DNA of 64,000 nt from JAFGCY01 sp964609245 (GTDB lineage: Bacteria > 4484-113 > JAFGCY01). Shown here piece after piece: positions 9,553-17,990 of this stretch. The stretch spans positions 62,001 through 126,000 of the forward strand of contig CAZSSB010000003.1 in assembly GCA_964609245.1 (NCBI GenBank). Direction: 5' to 3'. The notes below the pieces were generated by a model that was not told the DNA's origin, did no database searches, and saw only the letters and a program-made list of their open reading frames with translations. How positions within the stretch are numbered: position 1 is the first letter of the stretch; each line of letters opens with the position of its first letter. The position numbers were made by a program, and so were the translations under genes.

Positions 9553-10761
9553 CTAGTGCCCGCCTGGGCTCTTGACAATCCGCGCCTCGGTGATCAGCGC
9601 CATCCGGAACGGATCCCAGTACTGGCCGACGTATTGCTGCCAGGCCAGGTCATTGAGCAGGTACTGCTCAATCGCCTCTTCTGGGGCCCCGTCGGCCTCC
9701 AGCTGGGCGCGCAGGTCGGCTTTGGCGGACTCCATCGCTGGGTTGAACGATTCCACCAGCCGCTCCACGTTGTCCCGGCCCTCCGTCACGTAGGCGAACG
9801 GTGTGAAGTAGGTCTCCTGCGACATGTCGCTGAGGCGGGAGTTGTTGGCAAGATTGATGAACGGCTGGGTGGACGCGGTATCCGGACCTCGTTTGGCGAA
9901 GCAGACCGTCCACTGCCGGGCCGGGAAGCGCACCGGTTCATCCTTCAACTCGACGACCAGACCTTTGCGATCCTCATAGCGCGGATAGACCGGGGGCTCC
10001 TCGCCCGGTCGCAGGCTGGCGGCGTCACTGAGGTCGTAGAGGTCGCCCCACTGCACCACCCAGCCCGGCGCGATGCGGTGGACATGCATGTTGTCATAGA
10101 AGCCGGCCTCCACGAGTTCAAGGAAGCGCACCGCGTGGATTGGCGCCAGCTCTGGATAGACCTCCAAGCTGAACTCGCCGAAGGTGGTGCTGAATTCCAC
10201 CGTCCAGACCTCGTCCAGCTCATCGCGCAGGTCATCGATCGGCCGCTCCGGCCCCGTGTAGGGGTCGCCCAGCAGCGCAATGACCATGCCGGCGGGCTCG
10301 GTGTCCTCCTCCGGTGCGTCGCCACCGGCCAGGGCCTGCCACTCGCCGGCGATCTCGCTGTCGACGCTGGCCAGCACCTCAAGCTCACTGAGCACGGCGT
10401 CGCGGTCCTTCTCGGCCAGTTCCTTCAATTCGTCGTCCAGAGCGGCCAGTTCGTCCTGCAGCTCGGCCACGCGCTCCGGAGCCAGTCCCGGCGTGGCAGC
10501 CAGTGTCTCCAGCTCTCGCTCGATTGCCGCACGCTGATCGAACAGGTTGCGGACCACGAGTTCCGTCGAGCCCCCGCCGGTGGTTTCTCGGCCGCTGGTC
10601 GCCTGGTCGCGTTTTGTGCCGGCGTCATCCGTCGCACCATCGTCCGCTGACGCCACGGCCGCGGGCTCGACGGTGTCTGATTCATCCCCGCCGCTTGGGC
10701 AGCTGCTGATCAGTGGCAGCAGCAGGAGGACAGCCAGCATCGCTGGCAGTATGCGTTGCAT
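9553..10761 (-). CDS. Cyclophilin-like peptidyl-prolyl isomerase lipoprotein
   Basis: 402 aa. The signal peptide MQRILPAMLAVLLLLPLISSC ends in a lipobox with Cys at 21, so it is an anchored envelope protein. A Thr/Asp/Glu-rich linker and a long helical segment (residues about 80-170) precede a cyclophilin-type domain from about 200. That domain shows FGEFSLEVYPELAPIHAVRF, GFYDNMHVHRIAPGWVVQ (keeping the catalytic-type Arg and Gln) and STQPFINLANNS. The likely role is prolyl isomerisation in envelope protein folding. Start chosen at ATG 10761 with Shine-Dalgarno AAGGAG; the longer frame upstream is not signal-like. Co-directional with hrcA. Confidence 0.8.
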   Translation of the reverse strand: MQRILPAMLAVLLLLPLISSCPSGGDESDTVEPAAVASADDGATDDAGTKRDQATSGRETTGGGSTELVVRNLFDQRAAIERELETLAATPGLAPERVAELQDELAALDDELKELAEKDRDAVLSELEVLASVDSEIAGEWQALAGGDAPEEDTEPAGMVIALLGDPYTGPERPIDDLRDELDEVWTVEFSTTFGEFSLEVYPELAPIHAVRFLELVEAGFYDNMHVHRIAPGWVVQWGDLYDLSDAASLRPGEEPPVYPRYEDRKGLVVELKDEPVRFPARQWTVCFAKRGPDTASTQPFINLANNSRLSDMSQETYFTPFAYVTEGRDNVERLVESFNPAMESAKADLRAQLEADGAPEEAIEQYLLNDLAWQQYVGQYWDPFRMALITEARIVKSPGGH

Positions 10762-11129
10762 CGTCAACTCCTTCGGCTTCCCGCGCCGCCTGGCCAGACG
10801 CTGGCCGCATGCGGGCAGGTTCCCGCCTGTACCACGCAATTCCTGAGGTTACCGGCTACACATTAGCATACCCCTCCTGCAGGGCGCAGGCTCAGTGGTC
10901 GCCGCGCGTGATCCGCTGCATCTCGTGCACGCCGCCGTCGGCCGTGCGGTGGCAGGGGGCTGGACTGACCACCTGGTCAGGCGCGATCAGAGCCGGGTTT
11001 GTTGCCACTGGATGGTCAATTCATCGGCTATAATGTGTTCAGAAGGGCCGCTTCGCGATTCTTCCGGGGCCAGCAAGCACCATCGCCGGCGGCACTGCCA
11101 ACACTTATCTTAGTTCGGGAGGAAGGCAT
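10762..11129. other. Divergent intergenic region
   Basis: 368 bp between the cyclophilin-like lipoprotein and citrate synthase, with divergent starts. It holds the AAGGAG ribosome site of the former and the TATAAT of the latter at 11029-11034, leaving a leader of about 95 nt before citrate synthase. No RNA gene, repeat or small ORF with a convincing start was recognised. Confidence 0.5.
11029..11034 (+). promoter_or_regulatory. -10 box of citrate synthase
   Basis: A perfect TATAAT. A TTGCCA lies 21 nt upstream, which is too far for a normal -35. The predicted leader to the ATG at 11130 is about 95 nt and ends with the strong ribosome site GGGAGGAAGG. Confidence 0.5.
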
Positions 11130-12416
11130 ATGTCGATGCTGAAGGACAAGCTCGCCGCTCAGATTCCGGGCATTCGCGCGGACCTAAAGGAGCTCGGTAA
11201 GAACTACGGCGATGTCAAGATCTCGGATGTGTCGGTGGCCCAGGCCTATGGCGGCATGCGCGGCGTCAAGGGCATGATCTGCGACACCTCCGTGGTGGAG
11301 CCGGACAAGGGCCTGATCATCCGGGGGATTCCGATCCTGGAGATCAAGGACAAGCTGCCCGAGGAGATCTTCTGGCTGCTGATCACCGGGGAACTGCCCA
11401 GCGAGGCTGAGCTCAAGTCGCTGCAGGACGAGTTCCGGGCCGCCGGCAAGGTGCCGGACTACGTCTGGAAAGTACTGGAGGCGATGCCGAAGGACAGCCA
11501 CCCGATGACGATGCTGGACACCGCGATCCTGGTGATGCAGGCTGAGTCGAAGTTCGCGGCGCGCTATCACGAGATGGCCAAGACCGACTACTGGGAGGCG
11601 GCGCTGGAAGACGCAATCGCGATCCTGGGCACGATTCCGGTAGTGGCGGCCGGCATGTATCGGATGCGCTACGACAAGGGCGCGCGGATCGAACCCAATC
11701 CGGACCTGGACTGGGCAGCCAACTACGTGCACATGCTGGGTCTCGAGGAGACGCCGGACTGCTACGACATGATGCGGCTCTACCTCACCCTGCATACCGA
11801 CCACGAGGGCGGCAACGTCAGCGCCAACACCTGCCACACCGTCGGCAGCGCACTCAGCGATCCATACTACTCGGTCAGCGCGGGTCTGAACGGTCTGGCC
11901 GGCCCACTGCACGGCCTGGCCAACCAGGAGTGCCTGGGCTTCGTGATCAAGCTGCGCGACCAGTTCGGCGGCGTGATGAGCGAGGAAGAGCTGACCAAGG
12001 CCTGCTGGGATCTGCTCAACGCTGGCCAGGTGGTGCCGGGCTACGGCCACGCCGTGCTGCGCGTGCCCGATCCCCGCTTTGTCGCCTTCCACGGCTTCGG
12101 CAAGGAACACTGCGCCGACGACGATATCTACAAGATCGTCGACCTGCTGTATCAGGTGGCGCCCAAGGTGCTCAAGGAGCACGGCAAGGCCAAGAACCCG
12201 TGGCCGAACGTCGATGCCGGCAGCGGCGCGCTGCTCTATCACTACGGTCTGACCGAGTTCCCGTACTACACGGTGCTCTTCAGCGTCAGCCGCGCGATGG
12301 GTATGCTCAGCCAGCTGGTGATCAACCGCGCGATCGGCACCTCGATCACGCGGCCCAAGAGCGTCAGCACGGAGTGGATCAAGAAGACCGTCGGCGCCAC
12401 GGCGGCGGCCGGCTAG
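11130..12416 (+). CDS. gltA: Citrate synthase, mitochondrial-like type
   Basis: 428 aa. It condenses acetyl-CoA and oxaloacetate to citrate, entering the TCA cycle. The catalytic set is visible: His261 (GPLHGLANQE), His307 (PGYGHAVLR) and Asp362 (PWPNVDAGSG), plus His225 in TDHEGGNVSA. The stretch HEGGNVSANTCHTVGSALSD and the GKAKNPWPNVDA block match the eukaryotic mitochondrial subgroup rather than the E. coli hexameric type, from memory of the family. The start is supported by GGGAGGAAGG just upstream. It is monocistronic as far as visible. Confidence 0.95.
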   Translation: MSMLKDKLAAQIPGIRADLKELGKNYGDVKISDVSVAQAYGGMRGVKGMICDTSVVEPDKGLIIRGIPILEIKDKLPEEIFWLLITGELPSEAELKSLQDEFRAAGKVPDYVWKVLEAMPKDSHPMTMLDTAILVMQAESKFAARYHEMAKTDYWEAALEDAIAILGTIPVVAAGMYRMRYDKGARIEPNPDLDWAANYVHMLGLEETPDCYDMMRLYLTLHTDHEGGNVSANTCHTVGSALSDPYYSVSAGLNGLAGPLHGLANQECLGFVIKLRDQFGGVMSEEELTKACWDLLNAGQVVPGYGHAVLRVPDPRFVAFHGFGKEHCADDDIYKIVDLLYQVAPKVLKEHGKAKNPWPNVDAGSGALLYHYGLTEFPYYTVLFSVSRAMGMLSQLVINRAIGTSITRPKSVSTEWIKKTVGATAAAG

Positions 12417-12454
12417 CCAGCGCCGACGACCGACTGCGGCAACTTAGGAAAAAT

Positions 12455-12484
12455 CGCGGGGGAGGAGAGACTCCCTCCCCCGCG
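12455..12484 (-). terminator. Strong hairpin downstream of citrate synthase
   Basis: An 11-bp perfect stem (arms CGCGGGGGAGG and CCTCCCCCGCG, 8-nt loop). On the plus strand no T-run follows. On the minus strand the stem is followed by ATTTTTCC, so it looks like an intrinsic terminator for antisense transcription entering citrate synthase. It may also stabilise the citrate synthase mRNA end. Confidence 0.6.
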
Positions 12485-12514
12485 TACCTCTGCGGTAGCG
12501 CGCCGCCAGTGCGC

Positions 12515-12520
12515 TATGCT
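12515..12520 (+). promoter_or_regulatory. -10-like box before the 363-aa gene
   Basis: TATGCT followed by 9 nt and the ATG at 12530. It fits the short-leader or leaderless pattern seen repeatedly in this window, with a slightly longer gap. Confidence 0.4.
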
Positions 12521-12529
12521 ACTGCGCGT

Positions 12530-13621
12530 ATGGCAATGCGGCTGGATGCTTCCCTGATGCCCGAGGCGCGCTGGAACACGCACATCGCGTGCCTGACGCG
12601 GCTGTGTGACGCGGCCGGGCGCGGCCTGGACCTGATCGACGTGGCCGGGACGACCGGATTGGCCTTCCGCACATCGCTGGCGCGCCGGGTCTCGCCCGCC
12701 GGCCAGTACCTTGCCTGGGCCTGGGAGCCGTCCTTCCGGCTGTGGCTGGACGTCCTGGGGCTGGACGCCGACGTTGCCGCCCACCGCGCCGGCCGTCCGA
12801 CCTACGACAGCTGGCTTCAGCGCCAGCACGAGCGGATCGCGGACACGCTGGCGCGGGGTTTTCCGGTGCTCTGGTGGGACAACGTCGGCTTCGCGCTGAT
12901 CTTGGGGGAGGAGGACGGCGGCTATCTGGTCTCCGGTCTGCCGTCCCAGGTCGTTCATCCGTTTTGGCTCACCGTGCCGGAGACCGCCGGGCTGGCGGCC
13001 CGCCTGCGCGATCCGCGCTCGCGTCAGCCCCAGTCGGTCTTCCGCGTGGAGCGCGACGACCTGACCTCGGCGGTCGAGCCCGAGGCGCTGCTTGTCTACG
13101 TGCACGGCGTGGGTCGGTTCGACCCGGAGCGGGCGCGTGCGCGCAGCATCGCCCTGGCCTGCGCCGAGCTGGGCGGCCGCGTTGCCTACCCGCGGCTGCG
13201 AGGGGACCTCGGGCGCGAATACGAGCCGCAGTTCGGCACGGAGGCCCTGACCCGCTGGCGCGAGGAGCTGAAGGACGGCCGCGTCCACCCCTTCGGCATG
13301 ATCCAGGCGCTGCAGTCACTGGGCGAAGCGCGGCGGCTGGGTGCCGAGTATCTTGGCCGGCTGGCCGACCGCGCGGAGCCGGACCGGGAGCCGGCCCTCA
13401 GGCAGGCGGCGCACTTTTTCAAGCAGATCGGCGACTACCTGCGGCCGCTGCTGCGGGTCTTCGACATGCCGCTCGATCCTGACTCGCAGATGACTCGCGC
13501 GCGCTGGGAGTCCGGCCGCGAGGCGCTCTACCAGATGCAGCAGACCGAGGGCACCGCCGCCCGCCTGCTGGCCAGCCTGGCTTCCGGCTCGCCGGACGAG
13601 GAGCAGGTGGTGGGGGGCTGA
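12530..13621 (+). CDS. BtrH-N-like (papain-fold) cytoplasmic protein
   Basis: 363 aa, no signal peptide, Arg/Ala-rich. Residues about 25-150 (LIDVAGTTGLAFRTSL, AWAWEPSFRLW, FPVLWWDNVGFALILGEEDG, YLVSGLPSQVVHPFWLTV) resemble the BtrH N-terminal/C39-like fold that binds or moves acyl/peptidyl groups. No Cys occupies the expected nucleophile place near the N-terminus (AGTTGL), so it may be inactive. The C-terminal half (residues 170-360) is helical. The start has no Shine-Dalgarno but a -10-like box 9 nt upstream. Function unknown; the family call is tentative. Confidence 0.6.
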   Translation: MAMRLDASLMPEARWNTHIACLTRLCDAAGRGLDLIDVAGTTGLAFRTSLARRVSPAGQYLAWAWEPSFRLWLDVLGLDADVAAHRAGRPTYDSWLQRQHERIADTLARGFPVLWWDNVGFALILGEEDGGYLVSGLPSQVVHPFWLTVPETAGLAARLRDPRSRQPQSVFRVERDDLTSAVEPEALLVYVHGVGRFDPERARARSIALACAELGGRVAYPRLRGDLGREYEPQFGTEALTRWREELKDGRVHPFGMIQALQSLGEARRLGAEYLGRLADRAEPDREPALRQAAHFFKQIGDYLRPLLRVFDMPLDPDSQMTRARWESGREALYQMQQTEGTAARLLASLASGSPDEEQVVGG

Positions 13622-13714
13622 GCCGCCGGGCTCAGGCTACAATGAACCGCAGCTGCCGCCGCCACGTCCAACTGGCGCGCGTGCAATCCTGCTAGGCAGC
13701 CAAAGGAGCTGGTT

Positions 13715-14191
13715 ATGGTGACATTCTTCAGGCGCATTCGATTCCAGCTGCTGATCGCGGTGGCTTTCGTGCTGGGCTTCGGTTTCGCCGGCGCGCTCAG
13801 GCCCCTGCCGGCGACCGCCGGTATTGATCTCGGCGACATCCTGGAAGGCGCCGTCAAGATCGGCGGCGTCAAACTGGCGATCGACGAGTTCGGCGATGAA
13901 CTCAACGACCTGATCAACAAGCTGCTGGACAACAATGATGCCAGCGTCGATGCCGCCACCAAGGTGGTGCCGATCATCTCGCTGATCGGCAACAAGCACA
14001 TCGGCGCCGCGCAGGTGGTCGGGCCCGAGGACGCCGTGGAGAAGGTCGGCGCGGTCGTGCAGCTGGAAACCAGCTTCATGGACAAGCTGTTCCGCGTGCG
14101 CGCGATGGTGCCGATCGAGGGCGAAGATCCCGCCAAGCTGCACCGCGTCAAGGGCGTGGCAGTCAGCGCGATGATCGACATCAAGCTCTAG
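13715..14191 (+). CDS. Secreted protein of unknown function
   Basis: 158 aa. An N-terminal Arg-rich signal peptide with a hydrophobic core (residues 9-27) and probable cleavage after ATA (about 34) indicates export. The mature part contains DLGDILEGAVKIGGVK and GNKHIGAAQVVGPEDAVEKV and ends with VAVSAMIDIKL. There is no metal motif or catalytic signature that I recognise. The ribosome site AAAGGAG is 7 nt before the ATG, and TACAAT near 13640 could be its -10. Neighbours give no clue. Confidence 0.7.
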   Translation: MVTFFRRIRFQLLIAVAFVLGFGFAGALRPLPATAGIDLGDILEGAVKIGGVKLAIDEFGDELNDLINKLLDNNDASVDAATKVVPIISLIGNKHIGAAQVVGPEDAVEKVGAVVQLETSFMDKLFRVRAMVPIEGEDPAKLHRVKGVAVSAMIDIKL

Positions 14192-14454
14192 TCTGCGCGC
14201 GTCGCCAGGGCTTGACCGCTGATCTGGTGGGAACTGGGCCGGTCGCGAAGCCGCATCCGAATGCAAGGGGCGGAGGCTACCCCATGTGGGAACTCACCTC
14301 CGCCGATGCTTTGGGGAATCGCACCTTATAGTACCCAGGCGGTCCGCGCACTTAATCTGCCCTTGCCGAGATTGAACTGAGTCTCGCTTATCAACTCCGG
14401 CGCAAGCGTCGGGCCTGGGATTATCACGGCGCACTCGATGAGCCGGGCCCGCGA
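14192..14454. other. Convergent intergenic region with structured element
   Basis: 263 bp between the 3' ends of the secreted protein gene and nadX. It contains the hairpin element described separately (about 14253-14320), a second small inverted repeat (CGAGA...TCTCG near 14369) and no plausible ORF. Confidence 0.5.
14253..14320 (-). ncRNA. Candidate structured RNA, copy A
   Basis: Nested inverted repeats: GGCGGAGG (14269-14276) pairs with CCTCCGCC (14297-14304), and outside it GCATC (14253-14257) pairs with GATGC (14305-14309). The 22-nt interior matches copy B at about 58319-58340 at 16 of 22 positions. On the minus strand that interior has TGAG at its 5' side, a short CC...GG mini-hairpin, then GGGGTAGCC. 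A TACTAT -10-like box lies at 14328-14333 just upstream in minus orientation, which favours that strand. Orientation and function are inference; no known RNA family was recognised. Confidence 0.4.
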
Positions 14455-15234
14455 TCACCCGACCTGCAGCTGGCCGGCCAGGCGCGCGAGCGTCGCGATG
14501 GCGGACAGCGCCGCCAGGTAGCTGGTCCGCGGGTTCTCGGGGAATGGCAGGTTGCGCGAGGTGAACTCCACCTCGCCGGCCGGGCCTCGCGCGTAGACGT
14601 GGTGCGTGTTGCGCTCGACGGCCGGGTCCGCGATCAGCCTTACCTGCGTGCGCTCTGGCCCCAGGCCGGCGAAGCTGAGCGCGATCGCGACGTTGACATT
14701 CTTGGGGTAGTCACGGATCACGTCGGCGGCGCTGCCCTCGAACACGATCGTCTCTGTGGCGACCTCGAGGCCCAGGCTGGCGGGCGGCTTGCGCGTGGTT
14801 AGGCGCACCTCGTCGAGGCCGGCCACTGCCATTGCCTGGACCGCGTCCAGGCCGCCCAGCGCGCCGGAGGGTACGTGAATCACGGGCCCGGCTGCCGCGC
14901 GGTCTTTGACGTCCAGCAGGCCGCCAACCGACATCACCAGTACGTGACGGGGGCGGCCCAAAGCGGCCCCGGTCTGGCGCGCGGCGTCGATGACGGGCGG
15001 GACGGCACTGCCCGCGGCGCATTCGACCAGCACATCGGCGGCCGCAGCGGTGTCGGCCAGACCCAGGACGCGGGCCTCCGTCGCGTAGTCCTTGACCAGC
15101 CGTTGCGCGGCTTCCTGATCGACGTCGCACACGCCGGCGAGTTCGTAGGGGAGGGTGCCCTCGGCGACGGCCTGGGCGATGCGGCGACCGATGCACCCGG
15201 CGCCGACGATAGCGAGCGTTCGAAGATCACTCAT
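14455..15234 (-). CDS. nadX: L-aspartate dehydrogenase
   Basis: 259 aa. It oxidises L-aspartate with NAD(P)+ to iminoaspartate, the feed into quinolinate for NAD synthesis. It has an N-terminal Rossmann motif (VGAGCIGRRIA, residues 10-20) and the C-terminal aspartate dehydrogenase domain. That domain shows DYPKNVNVAIALSFAGLG, RTQVRLIADPAVERNTHHV (with the family's active-site His) and FTSRNLPFPENPRTSYLAAL. Length matches the family. No nadA or nadC is adjacent in the window. Confidence 0.9.
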   Translation of the reverse strand: MSDLRTLAIVGAGCIGRRIAQAVAEGTLPYELAGVCDVDQEAAQRLVKDYATEARVLGLADTAAAADVLVECAAGSAVPPVIDAARQTGAALGRPRHVLVMSVGGLLDVKDRAAAGPVIHVPSGALGGLDAVQAMAVAGLDEVRLTTRKPPASLGLEVATETIVFEGSAADVIRDYPKNVNVAIALSFAGLGPERTQVRLIADPAVERNTHHVYARGPAGEVEFTSRNLPFPENPRTSYLAALSAIATLARLAGQLQVG

Positions 15235-15325
15235 GCTGAATTCACCACCTTGGGGCTGACCACTGACCTCGTGCCGCCGGGCAGCGTGCCCCGGCTCTTG
15301 CCAGCCACCTGACGGGAGAGTGCGT

Positions 15326-16081
15326 CTACTTCAGCCAGCCGGAGTCGTCTGCTGCTTCCTGGTCGGTGGCCGCATCCGCCGATTCGGCGGGTGCGCCATC
15401 CGCGACGCCGATGCGTGTGACCTCCTTGGCCATGACGAAGATCATCATCGTCCTGCCCTGCAGCGCCGGCTCGTTGGCCATCTCCTCGGCAATCTGCTTG
15501 CCGACGAACGGCAGTTTCTCCAGCTCCATCAGGTCCCAGACCATGCACTGCCCGTAGGCGCGCACTCGATCGCCGACGCCACCGACGGGAGCCTGCTTGG
15601 TGATGTCCAGGACCATCACGCTGTTCTCCAGAATGTAAGGAGTCGCGTCCTCCGCATTGAAGGCGCCCTGCATGTCAGCCATGGGGCCGCTCTGGGAGGT
15701 GATGACGCCCTCGATCGCCAGCCACTTGCCCTTGTAGACGGTCGGGTTGGCGGCCAGGGCCTCGGCGTCCGTTTCCATCGCCTCCGCCTTGATGGTCGCG
15801 ATGTCGGTGGCCTCTACGGTCTCGGCCACCTGCACCATCTGCATACCGATGTTGAGGAACGGCTGGGCGAACCGATAGCCGCAGTAGCCGACGACGCCGC
15901 CGATGATCAGCAGCACGAGGCACGTGATTCCGCAACAGGCCAGCCAGTTGAAGCCCTTGCCCTGCGGCGGCGGCGGCACATACCCCCCGGGTGGCTGGGT
16001 GGGTGGCTGATAGGGCTGCTGGGCGGGGGGCGCTCCCGTATCGGCCGGCACCTGGGGCGGTTGCTGCTGGTCGCTGTCCAT
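15326..16081 (-). CDS. Membrane-anchored protein with Pro-rich N-tail (paralog 1)
   Basis: 251 aa. A cytoplasmic Pro/Gln/Gly-rich tail (residues 1-42) precedes one membrane helix (NWLACCGITCLVLLIIGGVV, about 45-66). A C-terminal domain includes YKGKWLAIEGVI, PYILENSVMVLDITKQ, RVRAYGQCMVWDL and MMIFVMAKEVTRIG. It is paralogous to the next gene upstream (VVVVDISGEGP, IMAYGKLFVLRI, VVFLIAKDVEVTAL), with the membrane segment in the same place. ATG has Shine-Dalgarno GGAGG 6 nt upstream. Possibly an OB-like beta domain; function unknown. Confidence 0.75.
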   Translation of the reverse strand: MDSDQQQPPQVPADTGAPPAQQPYQPPTQPPGGYVPPPPQGKGFNWLACCGITCLVLLIIGGVVGYCGYRFAQPFLNIGMQMVQVAETVEATDIATIKAEAMETDAEALAANPTVYKGKWLAIEGVITSQSGPMADMQGAFNAEDATPYILENSVMVLDITKQAPVGGVGDRVRAYGQCMVWDLMELEKLPFVGKQIAEEMANEPALQGRTMMIFVMAKEVTRIGVADGAPAESADAATDQEAADDSGWLK

Positions 16082-16211
16082 GAGTGTCCTCCAATCCAGT
16101 TGTCGAAACGCTCGGTCAAGCGGCTGCCGAACGTGAACCGCCTGCGCGCGTCACCGGCGCACAGGCGGCTGTTGGCTCTTCACAGGCAACCTGCGGTGGT
16201 CGGCCGCACCG

Positions 16212-16979
16212 CTAGGCGCTACCCTCTTCGGGTTCCTCGGTTTCGTTCTCCGCAGCCTCGTCCTCGGCCGGTTCCTCATCAGGCATCGTCTCATCGGCAG
16301 CCGGCTCCTCGGCCATCTCGTCGGTTGCTTCCTCGGTAGTCAGCTCGCCCGGCATCGGCTCCGCGCCCTCTTCCGTCGGCAGCGCCGTGACCTCGACGTC
16401 CTTGGCGATCAGGAACACGACGGTCTCGGACATACCTTCCACGTCGCCGAATTCCGTCCTGAGATTCTCGCCGACTACCGGCAGCTCCCAGATGTCGCTG
16501 ATTCTCAGGACGAACAGCTTGCCGTAGGCCATGATCGTGGTGCCTTCGGCGACGTCCGGACCCTCACCACTGATGTCCACGACAACCACGGAGTCGTCGA
16601 TCACGTAGCCCTTGTAGCTCTCGTCGTCACGGTAGATATTGAGCGCCATGTTCTGCTCAACACCGATCGACTCCTCCTTGCTGACCATGCCGTCCGTCAT
16701 AACGTAGCGGTCGTCAAACCCGGTCGGATCCTTGCCCAGCTGCTCCGCTGGTACGTAGGCCGCTTCGTTCTCAATCTGGGACCGCGTCATGTCCATCATC
16801 TCGGCGATGGCGGGCTCCAGGCGCATTGCCGACTGCACGATTGGGTTTTCCTTGGCCTTGTTCCAGATAGTAATCGCGTAGATCACGATAAACACCAGGA
16901 TGACCAAGGCTACAATGCCGAAGATACTAAGCCAGTTAATGCCCTTGGGACTATCTTCGATCTGCGGGGTGGTGTCCAT
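16212..16979 (-). CDS. Membrane-anchored protein with acidic C-tail (paralog 2)
   Basis: 255 aa. A short cytoplasmic N-terminus, then one membrane helix (INWLSIFGIVALVILVFIVI, about 14-36). A helical region with many Met and Glu precedes a beta-rich domain (YKGYVIDDSVVVVDI, TTIMAYGKLFVLRI, SETVVFLIAKDVEV). The last 45 residues are almost all Glu, Ala, Pro and Thr. Paralog of the downstream gene. AGGAGG ribosome site; TATAAT at 17007-17012. Likely transcribed with paralog 1 (130-bp gap). Function unknown. Confidence 0.75.
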   Translation of the reverse strand: MDTTPQIEDSPKGINWLSIFGIVALVILVFIVIYAITIWNKAKENPIVQSAMRLEPAIAEMMDMTRSQIENEAAYVPAEQLGKDPTGFDDRYVMTDGMVSKEESIGVEQNMALNIYRDDESYKGYVIDDSVVVVDISGEGPDVAEGTTIMAYGKLFVLRISDIWELPVVGENLRTEFGDVEGMSETVVFLIAKDVEVTALPTEEGAEPMPGELTTEEATDEMAEEPAADETMPDEEPAEDEAAENETEEPEEGSA

Positions 16980-17006
16980 ACGTCTTCCTCCTGCCAGATT
17001 GCCACA

Positions 17007-17012
17007 ATTATA
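17007..17012 (-). promoter_or_regulatory. -10 box of membrane paralog pair
   Basis: TATAAT on the minus strand, with a leader of about 20-25 nt containing AGGAGG before the ATG at 16979. Confidence 0.5.
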
Positions 17013-17062
17013 GACGATTCCACTGTCAAGGCCACGCGTTCGGCGCTTTCGCGCCTGTCCGC

Positions 17063-17068
17063 TACACT
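17063..17068 (+). promoter_or_regulatory. -10 box of degenerate sensor gene
   Basis: TACACT about 31 nt upstream of the ATG at 17100. The leader would carry GGGAGGAG. Divergent from the TATAAT at 17007-17012. Confidence 0.4.
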
Positions 17069-17099
17069 AATGAGGATCACACCGGGCGGGAGGAGTGGT

Positions 17100-17990
17100 A
17101 TGGGAGTCCAACCTGCGAGCGGGCCCCAGGCGGCATTGGGCATGGCTGTTCGCTGGGGGCTGCTGGTGTTGGCAGTCGGCGCGGCGCTGGCTTATCTGCT
17201 GCTCAGCAGCGCTGTGGCCGGCGCGGCGCGCAGCGGGCTGTATGACAGCCAACTCGGCGGCCAGCAGGCGCTGGTGGTGGCGATGTGCTCACACCTGGAC
17301 GCCGATGTCCGCAGCGGAGAGGATGCGCTGACCGCATTCGATCGCTTGGCATCGTTTATGACGCTGCAGCTCGGTTCGGCCGGCGGGGGCCTCAGCTTGG
17401 TTGATCCTGAGGGCTCCGTCGTCGCGCAGCAGGGCGCCGGAGAGATCGCCGCCGCCGGCGAGTTGACCGGGCTGGTCGTCAGAGATCCGCGTTCCGGCGC
17501 TGCATTCAGCTTCGATGAGTACCTCTCGCTGCATCGCAAGCTGCAGCAGCCTCCGGCCGGTTTGCTCTACTCCGCGGCCGGCACGCCCCAGCGGCAGAGC
17601 ATCGCAACCGCCCGCGTCCCGGCCAACGGGTGGTCGCTGGTGGTGCACCAGGGCACGCGTCCGATCGAGGAGGTGCTGAGCACGGTGCGTCTTTACCTGC
17701 TGGTCTCTTTCCTCTGCCTGGCGATCCTGGTACTGCTGTTCGTACTGCGCATCTATCACTCGCTGGCTGTCGTGTTCAATACCGCCGTGCGGTCGTCGGA
17801 GGCGCTGACGGTGGCATCGACTACCTTCCAGGAAAGCCTGGGTGTGATGCGGGCGCCACTGCACAACATCCAGGGACTGGCGGACCTGCTCTGTCTGGCG
17901 GCCGACAGCGTGGAGCGCGAACGCTACGCCGAAGAGATCAAGACCGAGGTCCGCAAGCTCATCGAGATGTTCAAGAAAGCGGAGATCTAG
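17100..17990 (+). CDS. Degenerate histidine-kinase-like membrane sensor
   Basis: 296 aa. Two membrane helices (about 17-40 and 198-222) enclose a periplasmic sensor-like domain. After helix 2 a short helical segment reads SLGVMRAPLHNIQGLADLL, aligning with the H-box SHELRTPL but with Gly where the phospho-accepting His should be. The protein ends before any ATPase domain. It therefore looks like a sensor that lost kinase function or acts by protein contact. ATG 17100 chosen for GGGAGGAG just upstream; an earlier in-frame start at 17070 is less likely. Its stop codon overlaps the stop of the response regulator gene on the other strand. Confidence 0.75.
   Translation: MGVQPASGPQAALGMAVRWGLLVLAVGAALAYLLLSSAVAGAARSGLYDSQLGGQQALVVAMCSHLDADVRSGEDALTAFDRLASFMTLQLGSAGGGLSLVDPEGSVVAQQGAGEIAAAGELTGLVVRDPRSGAAFSFDEYLSLHRKLQQPPAGLLYSAAGTPQRQSIATARVPANGWSLVVHQGTRPIEEVLSTVRLYLLVSFLCLAILVLLFVLRIYHSLAVVFNTAVRSSEALTVASTTFQESLGVMRAPLHNIQGLADLLCLAADSVERERYAEEIKTEVRKLIEMFKKAEI

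Noticed and set aside
8545..10650. 701-codon plus-strand open frame over hrcA and the cyclophilin-like gene
   Set aside because: Crosses two real genes and the gap between them; composition is typical of antisense frames.
11184..12242. 352-codon minus-strand frame opposite citrate synthase
   Set aside because: Shadow of a highly conserved enzyme gene.
14263..14310. tRNA or SRP RNA at the 14.3-kb hairpin
   Set aside because: No cloverleaf, T-loop or GGAAGGAAGC-type SRP domain; kept only as an unknown structured element.
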